From positions 62,001 to 126,000 of the forward strand of contig CP046107.1 in the NCBI GenBank assembly GCA_016864895.1: 64,000 bases of DNA, given 5' to 3'. This document shows, in pieces, positions 1-11,199 of the stretch. The notes under the pieces are model-generated. The model saw only the letters and a list, made by a program, of their open reading frames with translations. It was not told the DNA's origin and made no database searches. Position 1 is the stretch's first letter; every line of letters begins with the position of its first letter. The DNA is from Neisseriaceae bacterium (GTDB lineage Bacteria > Pseudomonadota > Gammaproteobacteria > Burkholderiales > Neisseriaceae). Position numbers and translations under genes: made by a program.

Positions 1-1
1 A

Positions 2-1657
2 TTTAGGTATAATGCACGTACTTGGGAGCTTTCAAGACGTAAATCAATATCAGCTCATGATTCATTAGGTTCCAATTTGGAAGTTCAAGTCAAAGATAAA
101 ACTGTACGCAGGGTTTTACCAAGAGAAAATGAAGAGATTAATGAATGTTGGTTATCTGATAAAGATCGTTTTGCTTATGAAGGATTGAATCATGATGAAA
201 GGGTTTATCATCCTATGATTAAGCAAGATAATCGTTGGTTTACAGTAGACTGGATGACTGCTCTTAGATATGTAGAAAAAGGCTTATTGGGTGTTACAGA
301 AGAATATGGTAAGGATTCTATTGGTGTTTGGGTCAATAATAACAATACTTTTGAAGAGTTATATTTATTGAAGAAATTGGCTAAAAATTTTGGTATAGAA
401 CACATTGACAGTCACTTGAGAGTTCAAGATAGAACTATTAACAAGATGAAGCAAGGTGCTTTGTGGCTAGGTCAATCTATTAATAGTTTTTTAACTAGTG
501 ACGTGATTTTTATCATTGGTTCTTATTTGAGACAAGATCAACCACTATTAACTGCTCGTATTAGACAAGCTGTTAACAGAGGTGCTCGTTTGATTGTTCT
601 ACAGGCATTCAAAGAAGAATTACATATTCCTAAGGTGATACAAAAAATTCTTTCACCTAATGAGTGGTTGGATTTCTTAAGTAAAATTCAATTAGGGGAA
701 GAACTAGAGTGTGCTAATATACTAAAATCAGGTACTAAAGTCAGTATTGTATTGGGGGAAGAAGCTCAGTTACATCATGATTTTGCTCTGCTTTATCAGA
801 TGGCTCAGAATTTAGCAAGTTCGGTATCTGGAAAAATAGGTATTTTCCCTAACGCTGCTAATGCTGTCGGAGCCGATATGTTGGGATTGATCGCGGGGGA
901 AAGTAACAGTATCGTTCATATGATCGATAATCCTAAAAAAGCAGTTATTTTAGCTAATGTTGAACCTGATTTAGACAGTTATCATAATAAGAAAGCATTA
1001 TCAGCACTATCTCAAGCAGATACAGTGATAGCACTAACACCTTATGCTAGTGAATCCATAAAAGAATATGCAGATGTTATCTTACCAATTGCTACTTTTA
1101 CAGAAACTCCAGGTAGCTTTGTGAATATGGAGGGTACATTACAGTCATTTTATAGTACTGTTCCTGTCTTAGGCTATACTAAGCCTATGTGGAAAGTCAT
1201 TAGAGTAATCGGGAATTTATTGGGATTAGATGGCTTTGATTTTCAAACATCTCAGGAAGTTTTAGCTGAAGCAGTCTCTCATTCTGATATTCAGCCTTTG
1301 AATAGTAAGATTGTCATTAGTGATCTATCGAAAACGCAGATATGTAAGACTAACGGATTTATTCGAGTCGGTGGAATTAGTTTATATAATACTGATGCAA
1401 TTGTCAGAAGATCTGATTGTTTACAACAAACAGTACAAGCTCAGATGCCTTGTTTAGCGATTAATAGTAAGATGTTGCAAAAACTGGGTCTGAGAGAACA
1501 AGATCGCGTTTTAGCGAATCAGACAGGTGGAGATTGTTTAGAGTTACCAATTCGATTGGATGACTCCTTGCCAGATTACGTGGTTCACTTACCTGCACAT
1601 CAAAGTAATCAATATTTAGGTGCATTGATGGATGAAATAGTTTTAAAACGAGGATAA
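2..1657 (+). CDS. nuoG: NADH-quinone oxidoreductase subunit G, 5' truncated by the window edge
   Basis: C-terminal about 551 residues of the large peripheral-arm subunit of respiratory complex I, which carries Fe-S clusters in the electron path from NADH to quinone. The reading frame is open from base 2, so the true start lies outside the window; the TTG at 77 is internal. The visible part is the molybdopterin-oxidoreductase-like domain, recognised from the HDSLGSN segment at the left edge and motifs such as [14 protein letters not shown] and [20 protein letters not shown]. The N-terminal Cys-rich domain is not visible. The stop is followed after one base by nuoH, as expected inside the nuo operon. 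Confidence 0.93.
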   Translation, partial: FRYNARTWELSRRKSISAHDSLGSNLEVQVKDKTVRRVLPRENEEINECWLSDKDRFAYEGLNHDERVYHPMIKQDNRWFTVDWMTALRYVEKGLLGVTEEYGKDSIGVWVNNNNTFEELYLLKKLAKNFGIEHIDSHLRVQDRTINKMKQGALWLGQSINSFLTSDVIFIIGSYLRQDQPLLTARIRQAVNRGARLIVLQAFKEELHIPKVIQKILSPNEWLDFLSKIQLGEELECANILKSGTKVSIVLGEEAQLHHDFALLYQMAQNLASSVSGKIGIFPNAANAVGADMLGLIAGESNSIVHMIDNPKKAVILANVEPDLDSYHNKKALSALSQADTVIALTPYASESIKEYADVILPIATFTETPGSFVNMEGTLQSFYSTVPVLGYTKPMWKVIRVIGNLLGLDGFDFQTSQEVLAEAVSHSDIQPLNSKIVISDLSKTQICKTNGFIRVGGISLYNTDAIVRRSDCLQQTVQAQMPCLAINSKMLQKLGLREQDRVLANQTGGDCLELPIRLDDSLPDYVVHLPAHQSNQYLGALMDEIVLKRG

Positions 1658-1658
1658 T

Positions 1659-2699
1659 ATGGACGCATTTTTTCAAGGCATATTGGGTCATGACATAGGA
1701 TTAACAGTTTCAATATTGATTAAAATTGCTATGTTAATGGTTTGTTTAATTTTAACAGTAGCTTATTTAACCTACTTTGAACGTAAAGTAATTGCTTACA
1801 TGCAAATGAGAGTTGGGCCGAATGTGACAGGACCTGGGGGGATGATACAACCTTTTGCAGATGTTTTTAAACTCTTACTTAAAGAGGTTATTAGACCAAG
1901 TGCAGCAAATAGGGGTCTGTTTATGCTAGGGCCTATTATTACTTTGTTGCCTGCTTTTGCTGTATGGGCAGTGATTCCTTTTTCAGAAAATTTGATTTTG
2001 GCTAATTTAAATGTGGCAATTTTATATTTGCTGGCGTTAAGTTCATCTGGTGTCTATGGCGTAATTTTAGGTGGTTGGGCATCTAACTCTAAATATTCAT
2101 TTTTAGGCGCAATGAGAGCCTCAGCACAAATGATTTCCTATGAATTACCGATGAGTTTTGCGATTATCTCCGTAATTTTAGTGGCTGGCAGTATGAGTTT
2201 TATTGATATTGTTCATATACAGGAGGGTAATTCTGGATTGTTTTCTTGGAACTGGTTACCTTTACTGCCTATGTTTATTATATATTTTGTATCAGGAGTA
2301 GCAGAAACAAATAGAGCACCATTTGATGTGGCTGAAGGTGAGTCTGAATTAGTTGCTGGTTTTCATACTGAGTATTCAGGGTTTGCATTTGCGGTATTTT
2401 TCCTGAGTGAATATATTAATATGATGGTTATTTCTGCTTTGACCACTATTTTGTTTTTAGGTGGCTGGTTATCTCCATTTCCTCAGTCTTGGGGATGGAT
2501 AGGACAGGATCATTTTGCGTGGATGCTTTTGAAAATGGCATTTGTATTGTTTATTTATTTTTGGTTTAGAGCAACATTTCCAAGATATCGTTATGATCAA
2601 ATTATGAGATTAGGTTGGAAAGTATTTATTCCCATCACTTTGATTTGGTTGATTGTTGTGGCTTATTGGATGATGACTCCTTACTCACTCTGGAATTAA
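1659..2699 (+). CDS. nuoH: NADH-quinone oxidoreductase subunit H
   Basis: Membrane subunit of complex I at the junction with the peripheral arm, contributing to the quinone site. It has 346 residues with about eight hydrophobic helices. The family signature [14 protein letters not shown] lies near residue 222, and [17 protein letters not shown] near residue 40 is the classic N-terminal motif. Length is normal for the family. It begins one base after the nuoG stop, which implies translational coupling, and nuoI follows 13 bases downstream. Confidence 0.97.
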   Translation: MDAFFQGILGHDIGLTVSILIKIAMLMVCLILTVAYLTYFERKVIAYMQMRVGPNVTGPGGMIQPFADVFKLLLKEVIRPSAANRGLFMLGPIITLLPAFAVWAVIPFSENLILANLNVAILYLLALSSSGVYGVILGGWASNSKYSFLGAMRASAQMISYELPMSFAIISVILVAGSMSFIDIVHIQEGNSGLFSWNWLPLLPMFIIYFVSGVAETNRAPFDVAEGESELVAGFHTEYSGFAFAVFFLSEYINMMVISALTTILFLGGWLSPFPQSWGWIGQDHFAWMLLKMAFVLFIYFWFRATFPRYRYDQIMRLGWKVFIPITLIWLIVVAYWMMTPYSLWN

Positions 2700-2712
2700 A
2701 GGTTTTTAGATT

Positions 2713-3192
2713 ATGCTACGATTTATTAGAACATTTGCTTTATCCGAGTTGGTTTATGGATTATGGGTTACGTTAAAGACTTTTTTTAAAAGAAAAGATA
2801 CGGTGATGTTTCCCGAAGAAAGTATTCCTCAATCTGTTAGATTTAGAGGCTTGCATGCTCAGAGACGTTATGAAGATGGGGAAGAAAGGTGTATTGCTTG
2901 TAAATTATGTGAATCTGTTTGTCCAGCAATGGCAATTACGATTGATGTTGCGGAGGAAAGTGATGGTACACGTAGAACTTCTACTTATGATATAGATTTA
3001 ACGAAGTGTATATTTTGTGGTTTTTGTGAAGAGGCGTGTCCTGTTGACGCTATTGTTGAAACACAAATTTATCAATATCATGGAGAGAAAAAAGGAGATT
3101 TGTATTATACCAAACCTATGTTGTTAGCTATTGGTGATCGATATGAATCAGAGATTACACAATGCAAAGAAGCTGATTCTTCCTATAGATAA
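2713..3192 (+). CDS. nuoI: NADH-quinone oxidoreductase subunit I, 2x[4Fe-4S]
   Basis: Ferredoxin-like complex I subunit that passes electrons through two [4Fe-4S] clusters towards the terminal cluster near the quinone site. Two complete ligand motifs are visible: [12 protein letters not shown] near residue 60 and [12 protein letters not shown] near residue 99. The length of 159 residues is typical for proteobacteria. It lies between nuoH and nuoJ with short gaps, so it is part of one transcript. Confidence 0.97.
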   Translation: MLRFIRTFALSELVYGLWVTLKTFFKRKDTVMFPEESIPQSVRFRGLHAQRRYEDGEERCIACKLCESVCPAMAITIDVAEESDGTRRTSTYDIDLTKCIFCGFCEEACPVDAIVETQIYQYHGEKKGDLYYTKPMLLAIGDRYESEITQCKEADSSYR

Positions 3193-3204
3193 AGGTTAAA
3201 CGAT

Positions 3205-3870
3205 ATGAATTATTTGATTCCTATTTTATTTTATTCATTTGCGATAGCTCTTTTATTTTCTGCTATTAAGGTAGTTACAGTAAAGAATCCCGTTAAGGCT
3301 TCGTTGTGGTTAGTGCTTACTTTTGCAATTAGTTCCTTGCAGTGGATTTTAATGCAAGCTGAATTTTTAGGTATTGTTCTGCTATTAGTTTATGTTGGTG
3401 CAGTGATGGTGTTATTCCTTTTTGTAGTGATGATGTTAAATATTGACGGAGAAACTATGAGAGCAGGATTTTGGAAAAATTTACCTATATCGTTCACAAT
3501 TGGTATTTTAGTAGCAGCCTCTTTAATTCTTATTTTTATCAGTCCTGATACTGATTTAGCTTCTTTTGATCATTTTAAGAATTTGTCTATTGACTATAAT
3601 TCGGTTAGAGAGATAGGAAAGGTTTTATATAGTAAGAGTTATGTGATAGCTTTTGAATTAGCTGCAGTTATGTTGTTATTGGGTATGGTTTCTGCAATTG
3701 CTTTAGTTAATCGTGAAAGTAAGAATAGTAAACGCGTGCAACCAAAAGATCAGGTTAAAGTAAATCCTTATGTAGGCAGGGTAGAAATTGTTAAAATGAA
3801 GCCTGTAGTGATGGAAAACAAACAAGAATTATCAAAAATCAGTGGTACTGATGATGAAAGGGGAACATAA
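3205..3870 (+). CDS. nuoJ: NADH-quinone oxidoreductase subunit J
   Basis: Membrane-arm subunit of complex I linked to proton translocation. It has 221 residues with about five hydrophobic helices, and [20 protein letters not shown] near residue 60 is the conserved helix-3 region. The C-terminal about 45 residues are hydrophilic. The stop lies one base before the most likely nuoK start. Confidence 0.95.
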   Translation: MNYLIPILFYSFAIALLFSAIKVVTVKNPVKASLWLVLTFAISSLQWILMQAEFLGIVLLLVYVGAVMVLFLFVVMMLNIDGETMRAGFWKNLPISFTIGILVAASLILIFISPDTDLASFDHFKNLSIDYNSVREIGKVLYSKSYVIAFELAAVMLLLGMVSAIALVNRESKNSKRVQPKDQVKVNPYVGRVEIVKMKPVVMENKQELSKISGTDDERGT

Positions 3871-3871
3871 A

Positions 3872-4180
3872 ATGACTATAACTTTAACCCATTATCTTGT
3901 GTTATCGTCCCTGTTATTTGGGATCTCAGCTATGGGTATTTTTATGAATCGTAAAAATGTGTTGATTTTATTGATGTCTATAGAATTGATGTTATTAGCA
4001 GTAAATTATAATTTTATTTCATTCTCTAGATATATGAACGATATTCATGGACAGATTTTCGTATTTTTCATATTGACAGTAGCGGCGACAGAATCAGCAA
4101 TAGGTTTAGCTATCATGGTTTTGGTTTATCGTAATCGTAAGAGTATTAATGTTAGAGATTTAGGGACATTGAAAGGTTAA
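3872..4180 (+). CDS. nuoK: NADH-quinone oxidoreductase subunit K
   Basis: Small three-helix antiporter-like subunit of the complex I membrane arm. I place the start at the ATG at 3872 ([12 protein letters not shown]), giving 102 residues, the usual NuoK length. A GAAAGGGGA ribosome-binding site lies just upstream, inside the end of nuoJ; an earlier in-frame ATG at 3842 would add an atypical extension. Acidic residues of the proton path are visible in [12 protein letters not shown] and [12 protein letters not shown]. Confidence 0.95.
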   Translation: MTITLTHYLVLSSLLFGISAMGIFMNRKNVLILLMSIELMLLAVNYNFISFSRYMNDIHGQIFVFFILTVAATESAIGLAIMVLVYRNRKSINVRDLGTLKG

Positions 4181-4201
4181 TGGTCAGGAAGAATAAGTAT
4201 T

Positions 4202-6238
4202 ATGGATAAGATGAGTTTATATTTAATAATTGTTTTAGCCCCATTATTTGGTTCCTTACTGGCTGGATTCTGTGGAAAAAAAATAGGTAAGACAGGTGCG
4301 CATACGGTTACTATCTTAGGGTTGTTATTATCTACATCGCTGTCATGTTATGTATTGAAAGGATTTATTACAGGTCAAGAGACTGTATTCAATGAAAATC
4401 TATACACATGGTTGACTGTTGGTGATTCACTAAGTTTTTCGATAGGTTTTTTGGTAGATCAACTAACAGCTTTAATGATGTTTGTTGTTACCAGTGTTTC
4501 TTTGATGGTTCATATTTATACCATTGGCTACATGAAAGATGACTCCGGTTATCAACGTTTTTTTAGTTATATTTCTTTATTTACTTTTTCAATGCTCGTT
4601 TTATTGATGAGTAATAATTTTGTTCAGTTATTTTTTGGATGGGAGGCAGTTGGTTTAGTTTCTTATCTTTTAATTGGTTTTTGGTTTAAGCGTCCAACAG
4701 CCATTTTTGCTAATTTAAAAGCGTTTCTAATTAATAGGGTGGGGGATTTTGGCTTTTTACTGGGGATTGGTTTAGTATTGGCTTACTTTAATGTAGGGTT
4801 AGAGTACAGCGCAGTTTTTCAAGTGGCTCCAAGTTTAAAAGATACTACACTTACAATTATTCCAGGTTTAGAACTCAACTTAATGACGACGACGTGTATT
4901 TTGTTATTCATTGGCGCTATGGGTAAATCAGCACAGTTTCCACTACATGTATGGTTACCAGATTCGATGGAAGGTCCTACACCCATCTCTGCTTTGATTC
5001 ATGCTGCAACAATGGTTACAGCTGGTATTTTTATGGTTACAAGAATGTCTCCTCTCTTTGAATTATCAACTATGGCTTTAACATTTATTGTTGTTATTGG
5101 TGCTATTACAGCCTTATTTATGGGCTTTCTTGGAGTAGTACAGCATGACATTAAGAGAGTGGTGGCGTATTCTACTTTGTCTCAATTGGGTTATATGATT
5201 GTTGCTCTAGGGGTATCTGCATACAGTGCAGGGATGTTTCATGTTATGACACATGCCTTTTTTAAAGCACTTTTGTTTTTGTGTGCAGGTTCTGTAATAA
5301 TTGGTATGCATCATGATCAGGATATGCGTAATATGGGTGGATTGAGAAGATATATGCCAATTACCTGGATAACTATGTTGTTAGGTAGTTTATCTTTGAT
5401 TGGAACACCTTTCTTCTCTGGTTTTTTCTCTAAGGATTCTATCATAGAGGCAGTTAAATTTTCTCATTTACCCGTTGCGAATATGGCCTATTGGTTTTTA
5501 GTTATTAGTGTCTTTATTACAGCATTTTATTCTTTTAGATTATATTTTTTAGTTTTTCATGGCAAGGAACGCTGGAGAGAATCTAAAGGACATCATGTAG
5601 ATGCTAATGCAGAGCATCATGGTTTAGCACCTAATGAAAATCCTAAGGAGAGTCCTTGGAGTATGATACTTCCACTAATTTTTTTAGCCATACCGTCTGT
5701 AATTATTGGTTACTATACAATTGAACCATTACTATATGGTGGATTTTTTGGAGAATCAATTTATATTAATACTACTTTGCATACTGTTATGGCGAGCATG
5801 AGTGAACACTTCGAAGGAGGTGCTAAAGTAATGGGGATTCATGGATTTACAAGTTTGCCATTTTGGCTGGCTTTGGCTGGAGTGGTTTCGGCTTTTATAA
5901 TGTATATGGTAATTCCCGCATTACCTGAGAAGTTTAAAACTGTTTTTAAACCTATTTATGCCTTATTAGATAACAAATATTATATTGATGATCTTTACTA
6001 TTTTGTATTTGTTAAAGGATCTCAAAAAATAGGTAGATTTTTCTGGCAGGTGGGTGATGTACTATTGATTGATTCGGTTATTGTTAATGGTAGTGCAAGA
6101 GTAGTATCAGTTTGTTCTGTAGTTTTTAGAAAGTTACAGACTGGTTTTATTTATACCTACGCTGTTACTATGATTTTAGGGTTATTAGTTTTCATTATTT
6201 ACTGGTTTTATCCAGTTATTCTTAAAACATTCTCATAA
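4202..6238 (+). CDS. nuoL: NADH-quinone oxidoreductase subunit L
   Basis: Distal proton-pumping subunit of complex I, homologous to Mrp antiporters. It has 678 residues with many hydrophobic helices. The antiporter core is clear: FFGWEAVGLVSYLLIGFW, then MGKSAQFPLHVWLPDSMEGP around residue 240 with the key Lys, then HVMTHAFFKALLFLCAGS around residue 345. The C-terminal lateral-helix region is present, so the gene looks full length and intact. Confidence 0.97.
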   Translation: MDKMSLYLIIVLAPLFGSLLAGFCGKKIGKTGAHTVTILGLLLSTSLSCYVLKGFITGQETVFNENLYTWLTVGDSLSFSIGFLVDQLTALMMFVVTSVSLMVHIYTIGYMKDDSGYQRFFSYISLFTFSMLVLLMSNNFVQLFFGWEAVGLVSYLLIGFWFKRPTAIFANLKAFLINRVGDFGFLLGIGLVLAYFNVGLEYSAVFQVAPSLKDTTLTIIPGLELNLMTTTCILLFIGAMGKSAQFPLHVWLPDSMEGPTPISALIHAATMVTAGIFMVTRMSPLFELSTMALTFIVVIGAITALFMGFLGVVQHDIKRVVAYSTLSQLGYMIVALGVSAYSAGMFHVMTHAFFKALLFLCAGSVIIGMHHDQDMRNMGGLRRYMPITWITMLLGSLSLIGTPFFSGFFSKDSIIEAVKFSHLPVANMAYWFLVISVFITAFYSFRLYFLVFHGKERWRESKGHHVDANAEHHGLAPNENPKESPWSMILPLIFLAIPSVIIGYYTIEPLLYGGFFGESIYINTTLHTVMASMSEHFEGGAKVMGIHGFTSLPFWLALAGVVSAFIMYMVIPALPEKFKTVFKPIYALLDNKYYIDDLYYFVFVKGSQKIGRFFWQVGDVLLIDSVIVNGSARVVSVCSVVFRKLQTGFIYTYAVTMILGLLVFIIYWFYPVILKTFS

Positions 6239-6255
6239 GAGTTGGGTGCTGGAGT

Positions 6256-7749
6256 ATGGATTATATTTTAAGTTTAGCTATTTGGCTTCCGATCGTATTT
6301 GGTGTTGTCATCTTGATAACAGGTGGCAATTCTAGAGAAAAAATTTCAAAAGTATTGGCTCTTATAGGGAGTTTATTGAGTTTTTTAGTTGTATTACCTT
6401 TATATTTTAATTTTGACAAAGGTATTTTTTCGATGCAGTATCAAGAATTTTATTCTTGGATTCCTGCTTTGAATCTTAATTATCATTTGGGGGTTGATGG
6501 TATTTCTGTGTTACTCCTGCTATTAAATAGCCTAATTACCTTTTTGGTGGTTATAGCGGGGTGGGAGGTTATTAAGAAAAATGTCTCTCAATACATGGCT
6601 GCGTTTTTGATTATGTCTGGATTAATTAATGGTGCATTTGCATCCATGAACGCTATTTTATTTTATGTTTTTTTTGAAGGAATGCTAATTCCTATGTATC
6701 TAATTATTGGTATATGGGGAGGGCCTAGAAAAGTATATGCTGCAATAAAGTTCTTTTTGTATACGTTGTTAGGTTCATTGTTAATGTTAGTTGCTCTGAT
6801 CTACCTTTCATACTTAGCAAATGGTAGTTTTGAAATACTGGACTTTTATAATATCCCTCACATTGCAATGGGTACTCAGATATTGTTATTTATCGCCTTC
6901 TTTTTATCTTTTGCAGTTAAGGTGCCAATGTTTCCTGTGCATACATGGTTACCGGATGCCCATGTAGAGGCACCAACGGGAGGATCTATAGTATTAGCGG
7001 CAATAACTTTGAAAATTGGAGGATATGGTTTTTTGAGGTTTATGTTGCCTATTTTACCTGATGCATCAAGGTATTTTGCACCTGTCATTATTATATTGTC
7101 TTTAATCGCTGTTGTTTATATTGGGTTTGTTGCTTTAGTACAGACTGATATGAAGAAATTGGTAGCATATTCTTCTATTAGTCATATGGGGTTTGTGACA
7201 TTAGGTGTATTTTTATTTTCTGATAATAATCTAAATATTACAGCCTTGGAAGGTTCATTGATGCAAATGATTTCTCATGGGTTTGTTTCTGCTGCAATGT
7301 TCATGTGTATAGGGGTTCTATACGATAGGATACATAGTAGAAATATTACTGATTATGGTGGTGTTGCAAATGTAATGCCTAAATTTGCTACTTTTATGAT
7401 GTTATTTGCAATGGCCAATGCTGGATTACCGGGTACATCGGGATTTGTGGGTGAATTCATGGTTATAATGGGTTCTGTACAAGTTAACTTTATTGTAGGG
7501 ATATTTGCTGCATCGACTTTGATCCTAGGTGCTGCCTATACCTTATGGATGTATAAGAGAGTGATATTTGGAGCTATTGCTAACCCAGGGGTAGCTAAAC
7601 TAAAAGATATCAATAAGCGTGAGTATTGTGTATTAGTGATATTAGCAGTAGCCGTATTAGGAATGGGTTTATATCCAGAAATGTTTAGTAGTGTTTTACA
7701 TGAGTCTGCTAAAAATTTGGTTAATTTAGTAGCACAAACTAAGATTTAA
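6256..7749 (+). CDS. nuoM: NADH-quinone oxidoreductase subunit M
   Basis: Second antiporter-like proton-pumping subunit of complex I, 497 residues. Recognised by FFEGMLIPMYLIIGIWGG, by KVPMFPVHTWLPDAHVEAPT near residue 220, and by LVQTDMKKLVAYSSISHMGF near residue 295. The Glu and Lys of the proton channel are in place. It lies between nuoL and nuoN with 17- and 15-base gaps. Confidence 0.97.
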   Translation: MDYILSLAIWLPIVFGVVILITGGNSREKISKVLALIGSLLSFLVVLPLYFNFDKGIFSMQYQEFYSWIPALNLNYHLGVDGISVLLLLLNSLITFLVVIAGWEVIKKNVSQYMAAFLIMSGLINGAFASMNAILFYVFFEGMLIPMYLIIGIWGGPRKVYAAIKFFLYTLLGSLLMLVALIYLSYLANGSFEILDFYNIPHIAMGTQILLFIAFFLSFAVKVPMFPVHTWLPDAHVEAPTGGSIVLAAITLKIGGYGFLRFMLPILPDASRYFAPVIIILSLIAVVYIGFVALVQTDMKKLVAYSSISHMGFVTLGVFLFSDNNLNITALEGSLMQMISHGFVSAAMFMCIGVLYDRIHSRNITDYGGVANVMPKFATFMMLFAMANAGLPGTSGFVGEFMVIMGSVQVNFIVGIFAASTLILGAAYTLWMYKRVIFGAIANPGVAKLKDINKREYCVLVILAVAVLGMGLYPEMFSSVLHESAKNLVNLVAQTKI

Positions 7750-7764
7750 TAAGGATTTTCATTA

Positions 7765-9303
7765 ATGAATTTATTAGCAAATTTCACCTCATATGTAATG
7801 ACTCAACCTGATTGGCTTATTTTGCCAGATGTTAGCTTGTTGATATTATTGGGTTTGGTCTTAGTTATTGACTTATTTATGTCAGATAAGAATCGCAAAA
7901 TTACTGAGAAGTTTACTTTGTTGGGTCTTATTATTATATTTATCATTCAATTGTCAGTCACCTTCAATCAAGCTTTTCATGCAGAACCAATATTATTTTT
8001 TGATAACATGTGCATTAATGATGGTTTATCCAATGTATCAAAGTTAATTATGTATATATTAACATTTGTTGCGTTGGTTTACTCGAGACAATATTTGAAA
8101 CAACAAAATTTATACAAAGGTGAGTATTATTTATTGATATTATTTGCTTTATTAGGTATGAATATTATGGTTAGTTCTATAAACTATGTCATGATGTTCA
8201 TTGGTTTAGAGCTATTATCTTTAGCGTTGTATGCCTTGATTGCTTTGAAACGAAATTCTATAAGTTCAAGTGAGGCAAGTTTAAAATATTTTATTCTGGG
8301 ATCACTTGCTTCTGGTATTTTGTTATTTGGTATTTCTATGATATACGGTGCTACAGGAACTTTGGATATGTTAGAAGTATTCCAAAGAAGCCAAAATTTA
8401 GCTGATTCTAAACAGATTCTATTGTTATTAGGAGTTGTGTTCTCAGTGGTTGGGATTGCTTTTAAATTTGGCACTGTACCATTTCATATGTGGGTACCTG
8501 ATGTGTATGAGGGAGCTTCTACTTCAGTCGCAATGTTTGTGGGTACAGCACCTAAAATAGCTGTTGTGGTATTTGCTTATAGAATTTTATTAGAGTCTTT
8601 AGGCACAAACCTAACAGATATCTCTTTGATGTTACAAATTATTGCAGTTGCCTCTTTGTTATTAGGTAATATAGCTGCTATTATTCAAACTAATATCAAA
8701 AGAATGTTGGGATACTCAACGATTTCACATATGGGATTTATAATTTTGGGATTTTCAGCTAATCATTTCCAATATGATGGTACATCGTTTCTTAGTTATA
8801 ATTGGCAAGGATTTTACAGTGCCATGTTCTATGCTATTACATATGTAGGTATGTCTAGTGTTGCATTTGCTGTGTTAATGGCAACTTCTATCAAAGAAAA
8901 AGAATGCAAAAATTTGTCTGATTTAGCAGGTCTGAATAGTAGACATCCAGTTTTAGCTTTTATTATGTTGTTAGCCATGTTTTCAATGGCAGGGATACCT
9001 CCATTGGTAGGTTTTTATGCTAAGTTTTATGTTATTGAGGCATTAATTGCCAGTCAATTGACTTGGTTAGCAGTATTTGCCGTTTTAATGTCTTTGATTG
9101 GTGCTTTCTATTATTTACGTGTAGTGAAGGTAATGTATTTTGATGCTCCAGAAAAAGAATCATCCAAAAAAGATTTAGATTTGGCTATGTTCGCCAAAAT
9201 ATTTCTAGGTTTTAATGGGTTAGCTTTGTTGATATTCGGTATTTATCCAGAGCCAATTATACGTTTATGTGAATATATGTTTAGCATGAGTAAGATACTA
9301 TAG
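7765..9303 (+). CDS. nuoN: NADH-quinone oxidoreductase subunit N
   Basis: Third antiporter-like proton-pumping subunit and last gene of the nuo operon. It has 512 residues from this ATG, slightly long for the family. An AAGGA sequence nine bases upstream favours this start, but an in-frame ATG at 7798 is also possible. Core motifs are KFGTVPFHMWVPDVYEGAST near residue 235 and IIQTNIKRMLGYSTISHMGF near residue 310. Confidence 0.96.
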   Translation: MNLLANFTSYVMTQPDWLILPDVSLLILLGLVLVIDLFMSDKNRKITEKFTLLGLIIIFIIQLSVTFNQAFHAEPILFFDNMCINDGLSNVSKLIMYILTFVALVYSRQYLKQQNLYKGEYYLLILFALLGMNIMVSSINYVMMFIGLELLSLALYALIALKRNSISSSEASLKYFILGSLASGILLFGISMIYGATGTLDMLEVFQRSQNLADSKQILLLLGVVFSVVGIAFKFGTVPFHMWVPDVYEGASTSVAMFVGTAPKIAVVVFAYRILLESLGTNLTDISLMLQIIAVASLLLGNIAAIIQTNIKRMLGYSTISHMGFIILGFSANHFQYDGTSFLSYNWQGFYSAMFYAITYVGMSSVAFAVLMATSIKEKECKNLSDLAGLNSRHPVLAFIMLLAMFSMAGIPPLVGFYAKFYVIEALIASQLTWLAVFAVLMSLIGAFYYLRVVKVMYFDAPEKESSKKDLDLAMFAKIFLGFNGLALLIFGIYPEPIIRLCEYMFSMSKIL

Positions 9304-9342
9304 CTGTTTATAATTGCATGTTATTTTAATATAGAGAAACTT

Positions 9343-9362
9343 AAAAAACTTGTCTGTTTTTT
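9343..9362 (+). terminator. Possible weak terminator after nuoN
   Basis: Inverted repeat AAAAAAC-ttgtct-GTTTTTT, 40 bases after the nuoN stop and ending in a T run. The stem is almost entirely A/T, so it is weak. It is the only hairpin with a U-tract I see directly after the nuo operon. Confidence 0.35.
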
Positions 9363-9767
9363 AATATGATGGTTTTTTTAGGATTAGATCTATAAGGTCT
9401 ATATGAAGAATACACCAAGCTGAAAAGCAATAGTAGCGTTGTATAGAAACAATATCACAGGATGCATAAGTTAGTTAGCTTCAAGGATAATTTATTGTGA
9501 CTCACGCCATAATACCATATTTCATAATTTTTAAATTTTTGGCCAAAATTTCTAAAATTTGTTATCTATTTATTTAAAATGAAATTTTTATCTTTTAAGT
9601 TATTAATTTAAACATATAATTCTGTAGGGTTCTGTTAAATAGAAATTCTGATTTAATAGTTGAGTATCAGAAGTGGTTTGTTACTGACTATTGTTTTTCA
9701 TGCTACGCTAACGGATATATGATGAGGTTATGAAAAGAGCCTATTAAGAACACTTTGATTAGGAAAA

Positions 9768-9955
9768 ATGACAATTTTTATCATTAGTGTAATTCTGATT
9801 GTGGTTATTATCCAGGTAATTTTTGAATTTTTTAAATTATTTAATGACTGATAAATTTTGTCTGAATGTTAGGTGCTGTTTTCAAGATGATTTTTATTGG
9901 ATCAGTGATGGCAATTCTTTTATTTAATAAAATTATAGAAAAAAATAAGAAATAA
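9768..9955 (+). pseudogene. Two adjacent tiny hydrophobic frames, possibly one broken small membrane protein
   Basis: An ATG at 9768, with AGGA upstream, opens a 27-residue single-helix peptide (MTIFIISVILIVVII...) ending at 9851. Another frame at 9866-9955 encodes a 29-residue hydrophobic peptide (MLGAVFKMIFIGSVMAILLF...) ending in EKNKK. Together they resemble a small two-helix inner-membrane protein split by a frameshift. I recognise no family with certainty, and chance AT-rich frames remain possible. Confidence 0.25.
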
Positions 9956-10524
9956 TAATTTATGATAAATTACTAAGCTACAAATCTGTAGACTTTTCTT
10001 CGAAGTTAAAAACATGACTATATTTTAATTTTTATGGCAATATTTTTGTTTTCTCTCTAACGGTAGGCAGTACAGTTCGTTTCGATCTATATTTTTAATT
10101 TAGATTTGGTAGTTATTTTTAAATTATTTTTGCTTTTCCTGTTGGTATATCTTTCTGCTTATTCTTCGATAAAAATAAAGATAATTTGAAATTGATATGT
10201 CTTTATCTTTTAATATTTAGCAATCTTCTCTACCTATCATGGTGGAATGTGATTGGATTATTGCAAACATCTTTTTTGTATAGATGATTGAAGCAGGCAA
10301 AAGGTGTATTAAGAGAAACTAAAGATTTAGTTATCAATTTAAAAAGTGATTAATAGCAATTCTAATAAAAAAAGGATTGTAGGATATACTTTATTATTTG
10401 ATGATTGTTAAATTCGGTTCATAATATTTATGTGTTGAATAATCAATATAATCAATATACAAAAGAATTTTTTCTAGCAACTTTTTAGTAAATTGTTCCT
10501 AAAATAATAAGAAATATCATGGCT

Positions 10525-10551
10525 ATAAATCCCTCTAGAAGAGGGATTTAT
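10525..10551. terminator. Strong hairpin at the 3' end of the adk operon
   Basis: Perfect 12-bp inverted repeat (ATAAATCCCTCT and its complement) around a 3-base loop, immediately beside the adk stop codon. It can fold on either strand. There is no long U-tract on the minus-strand side, so it may act as a terminator or as a 3' stabilising structure for the serS-adk transcript. Confidence 0.6.
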
Positions 10552-11199
10552 TTACTGATTTAAAACATTTAGAATCTCATTTTTGACATCATTAATTGAT
10601 TGCGTCCCATCGACTTCAACGTAAATTAGTTTACCGGTTTGATATAGTTTTTTATAGAAGTCAGACAAAATTTCGGTTTGTTGATGATAAATATCTAAGC
10701 GATTACGAACTGTTTCTTCCTTATCATCTTCACGTTGTATTAATTTTTCACCTGTAATATCGTCTATATAATGTTGTTTAGGTGGATTGAACGTTGTATG
10801 ATAGGTACGTCCTGAAGGTAAATGTACCCAGCGACCAGACATCTTTTTAATAATTTCTTCATCAGGTACTTTCAATTCAAACACATAATCCAATTCAAGA
10901 TTATTTGCTATCATTGCTTCTGCCTGTGCTAAGGTACGAGGAAAGCCATCAAATAAAAAACCATTAGTGCAGTCATCTTGAGCAACTCGTTCTTTGACAA
11001 GGCTAATAATGATATCATCATTGACAAGATTTCCTGAATTCATAACTTTTTTAGCTTGTAGACCCAAAGGAGTTTCTTCTTTAATTGCAGTCCTTAGCAT
11101 ATCACCAGTAGATATTTGTGGGATATTGAATGTTTCACAAATAAATCTAGCTTGAGTCCCTTTACCTGCGCCTGGTGGGCCTAATAGTAATATTTTCAT
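10552..11199 (-). CDS. adk: Adenylate kinase
   Basis: Converts AMP and ATP to two ADP in the cytoplasm. It has 215 residues, the long-type bacterial length. The P-loop [11 protein letters not shown] lies at residues 7-17; [11 protein letters not shown] and the LID region [13 protein letters not shown] are present. The LID has no zinc-binding Cys residues, as in most Gram-negatives. It overlaps the end of kdsB by four bases and is the last gene of the minus-strand operon. Confidence 0.97.
   Translation of the reverse strand: MKILLLGPPGAGKGTQARFICETFNIPQISTGDMLRTAIKEETPLGLQAKKVMNSGNLVNDDIIISLVKERVAQDDCTNGFLFDGFPRTLAQAEAMIANNLELDYVFELKVPDEEIIKKMSGRWVHLPSGRTYHTTFNPPKQHYIDDITGEKLIQREDDKEETVRNRLDIYHQQTEILSDFYKKLYQTGKLIYVEVDGTQSINDVKNEILNVLNQ

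Larger units (their letters stand above)
9304..10524. other. Gene-poor stretch between nuoN and adk
   Basis: About 1.2 kb of very AT-rich sequence with no convincing full-length gene, tRNA or insertion sequence. The only coding hint is two tiny hydrophobic reading frames at 9768-9851 and 9866-9955, annotated separately. Many scattered stops in all frames suggest decayed sequence. Confidence 0.6.
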
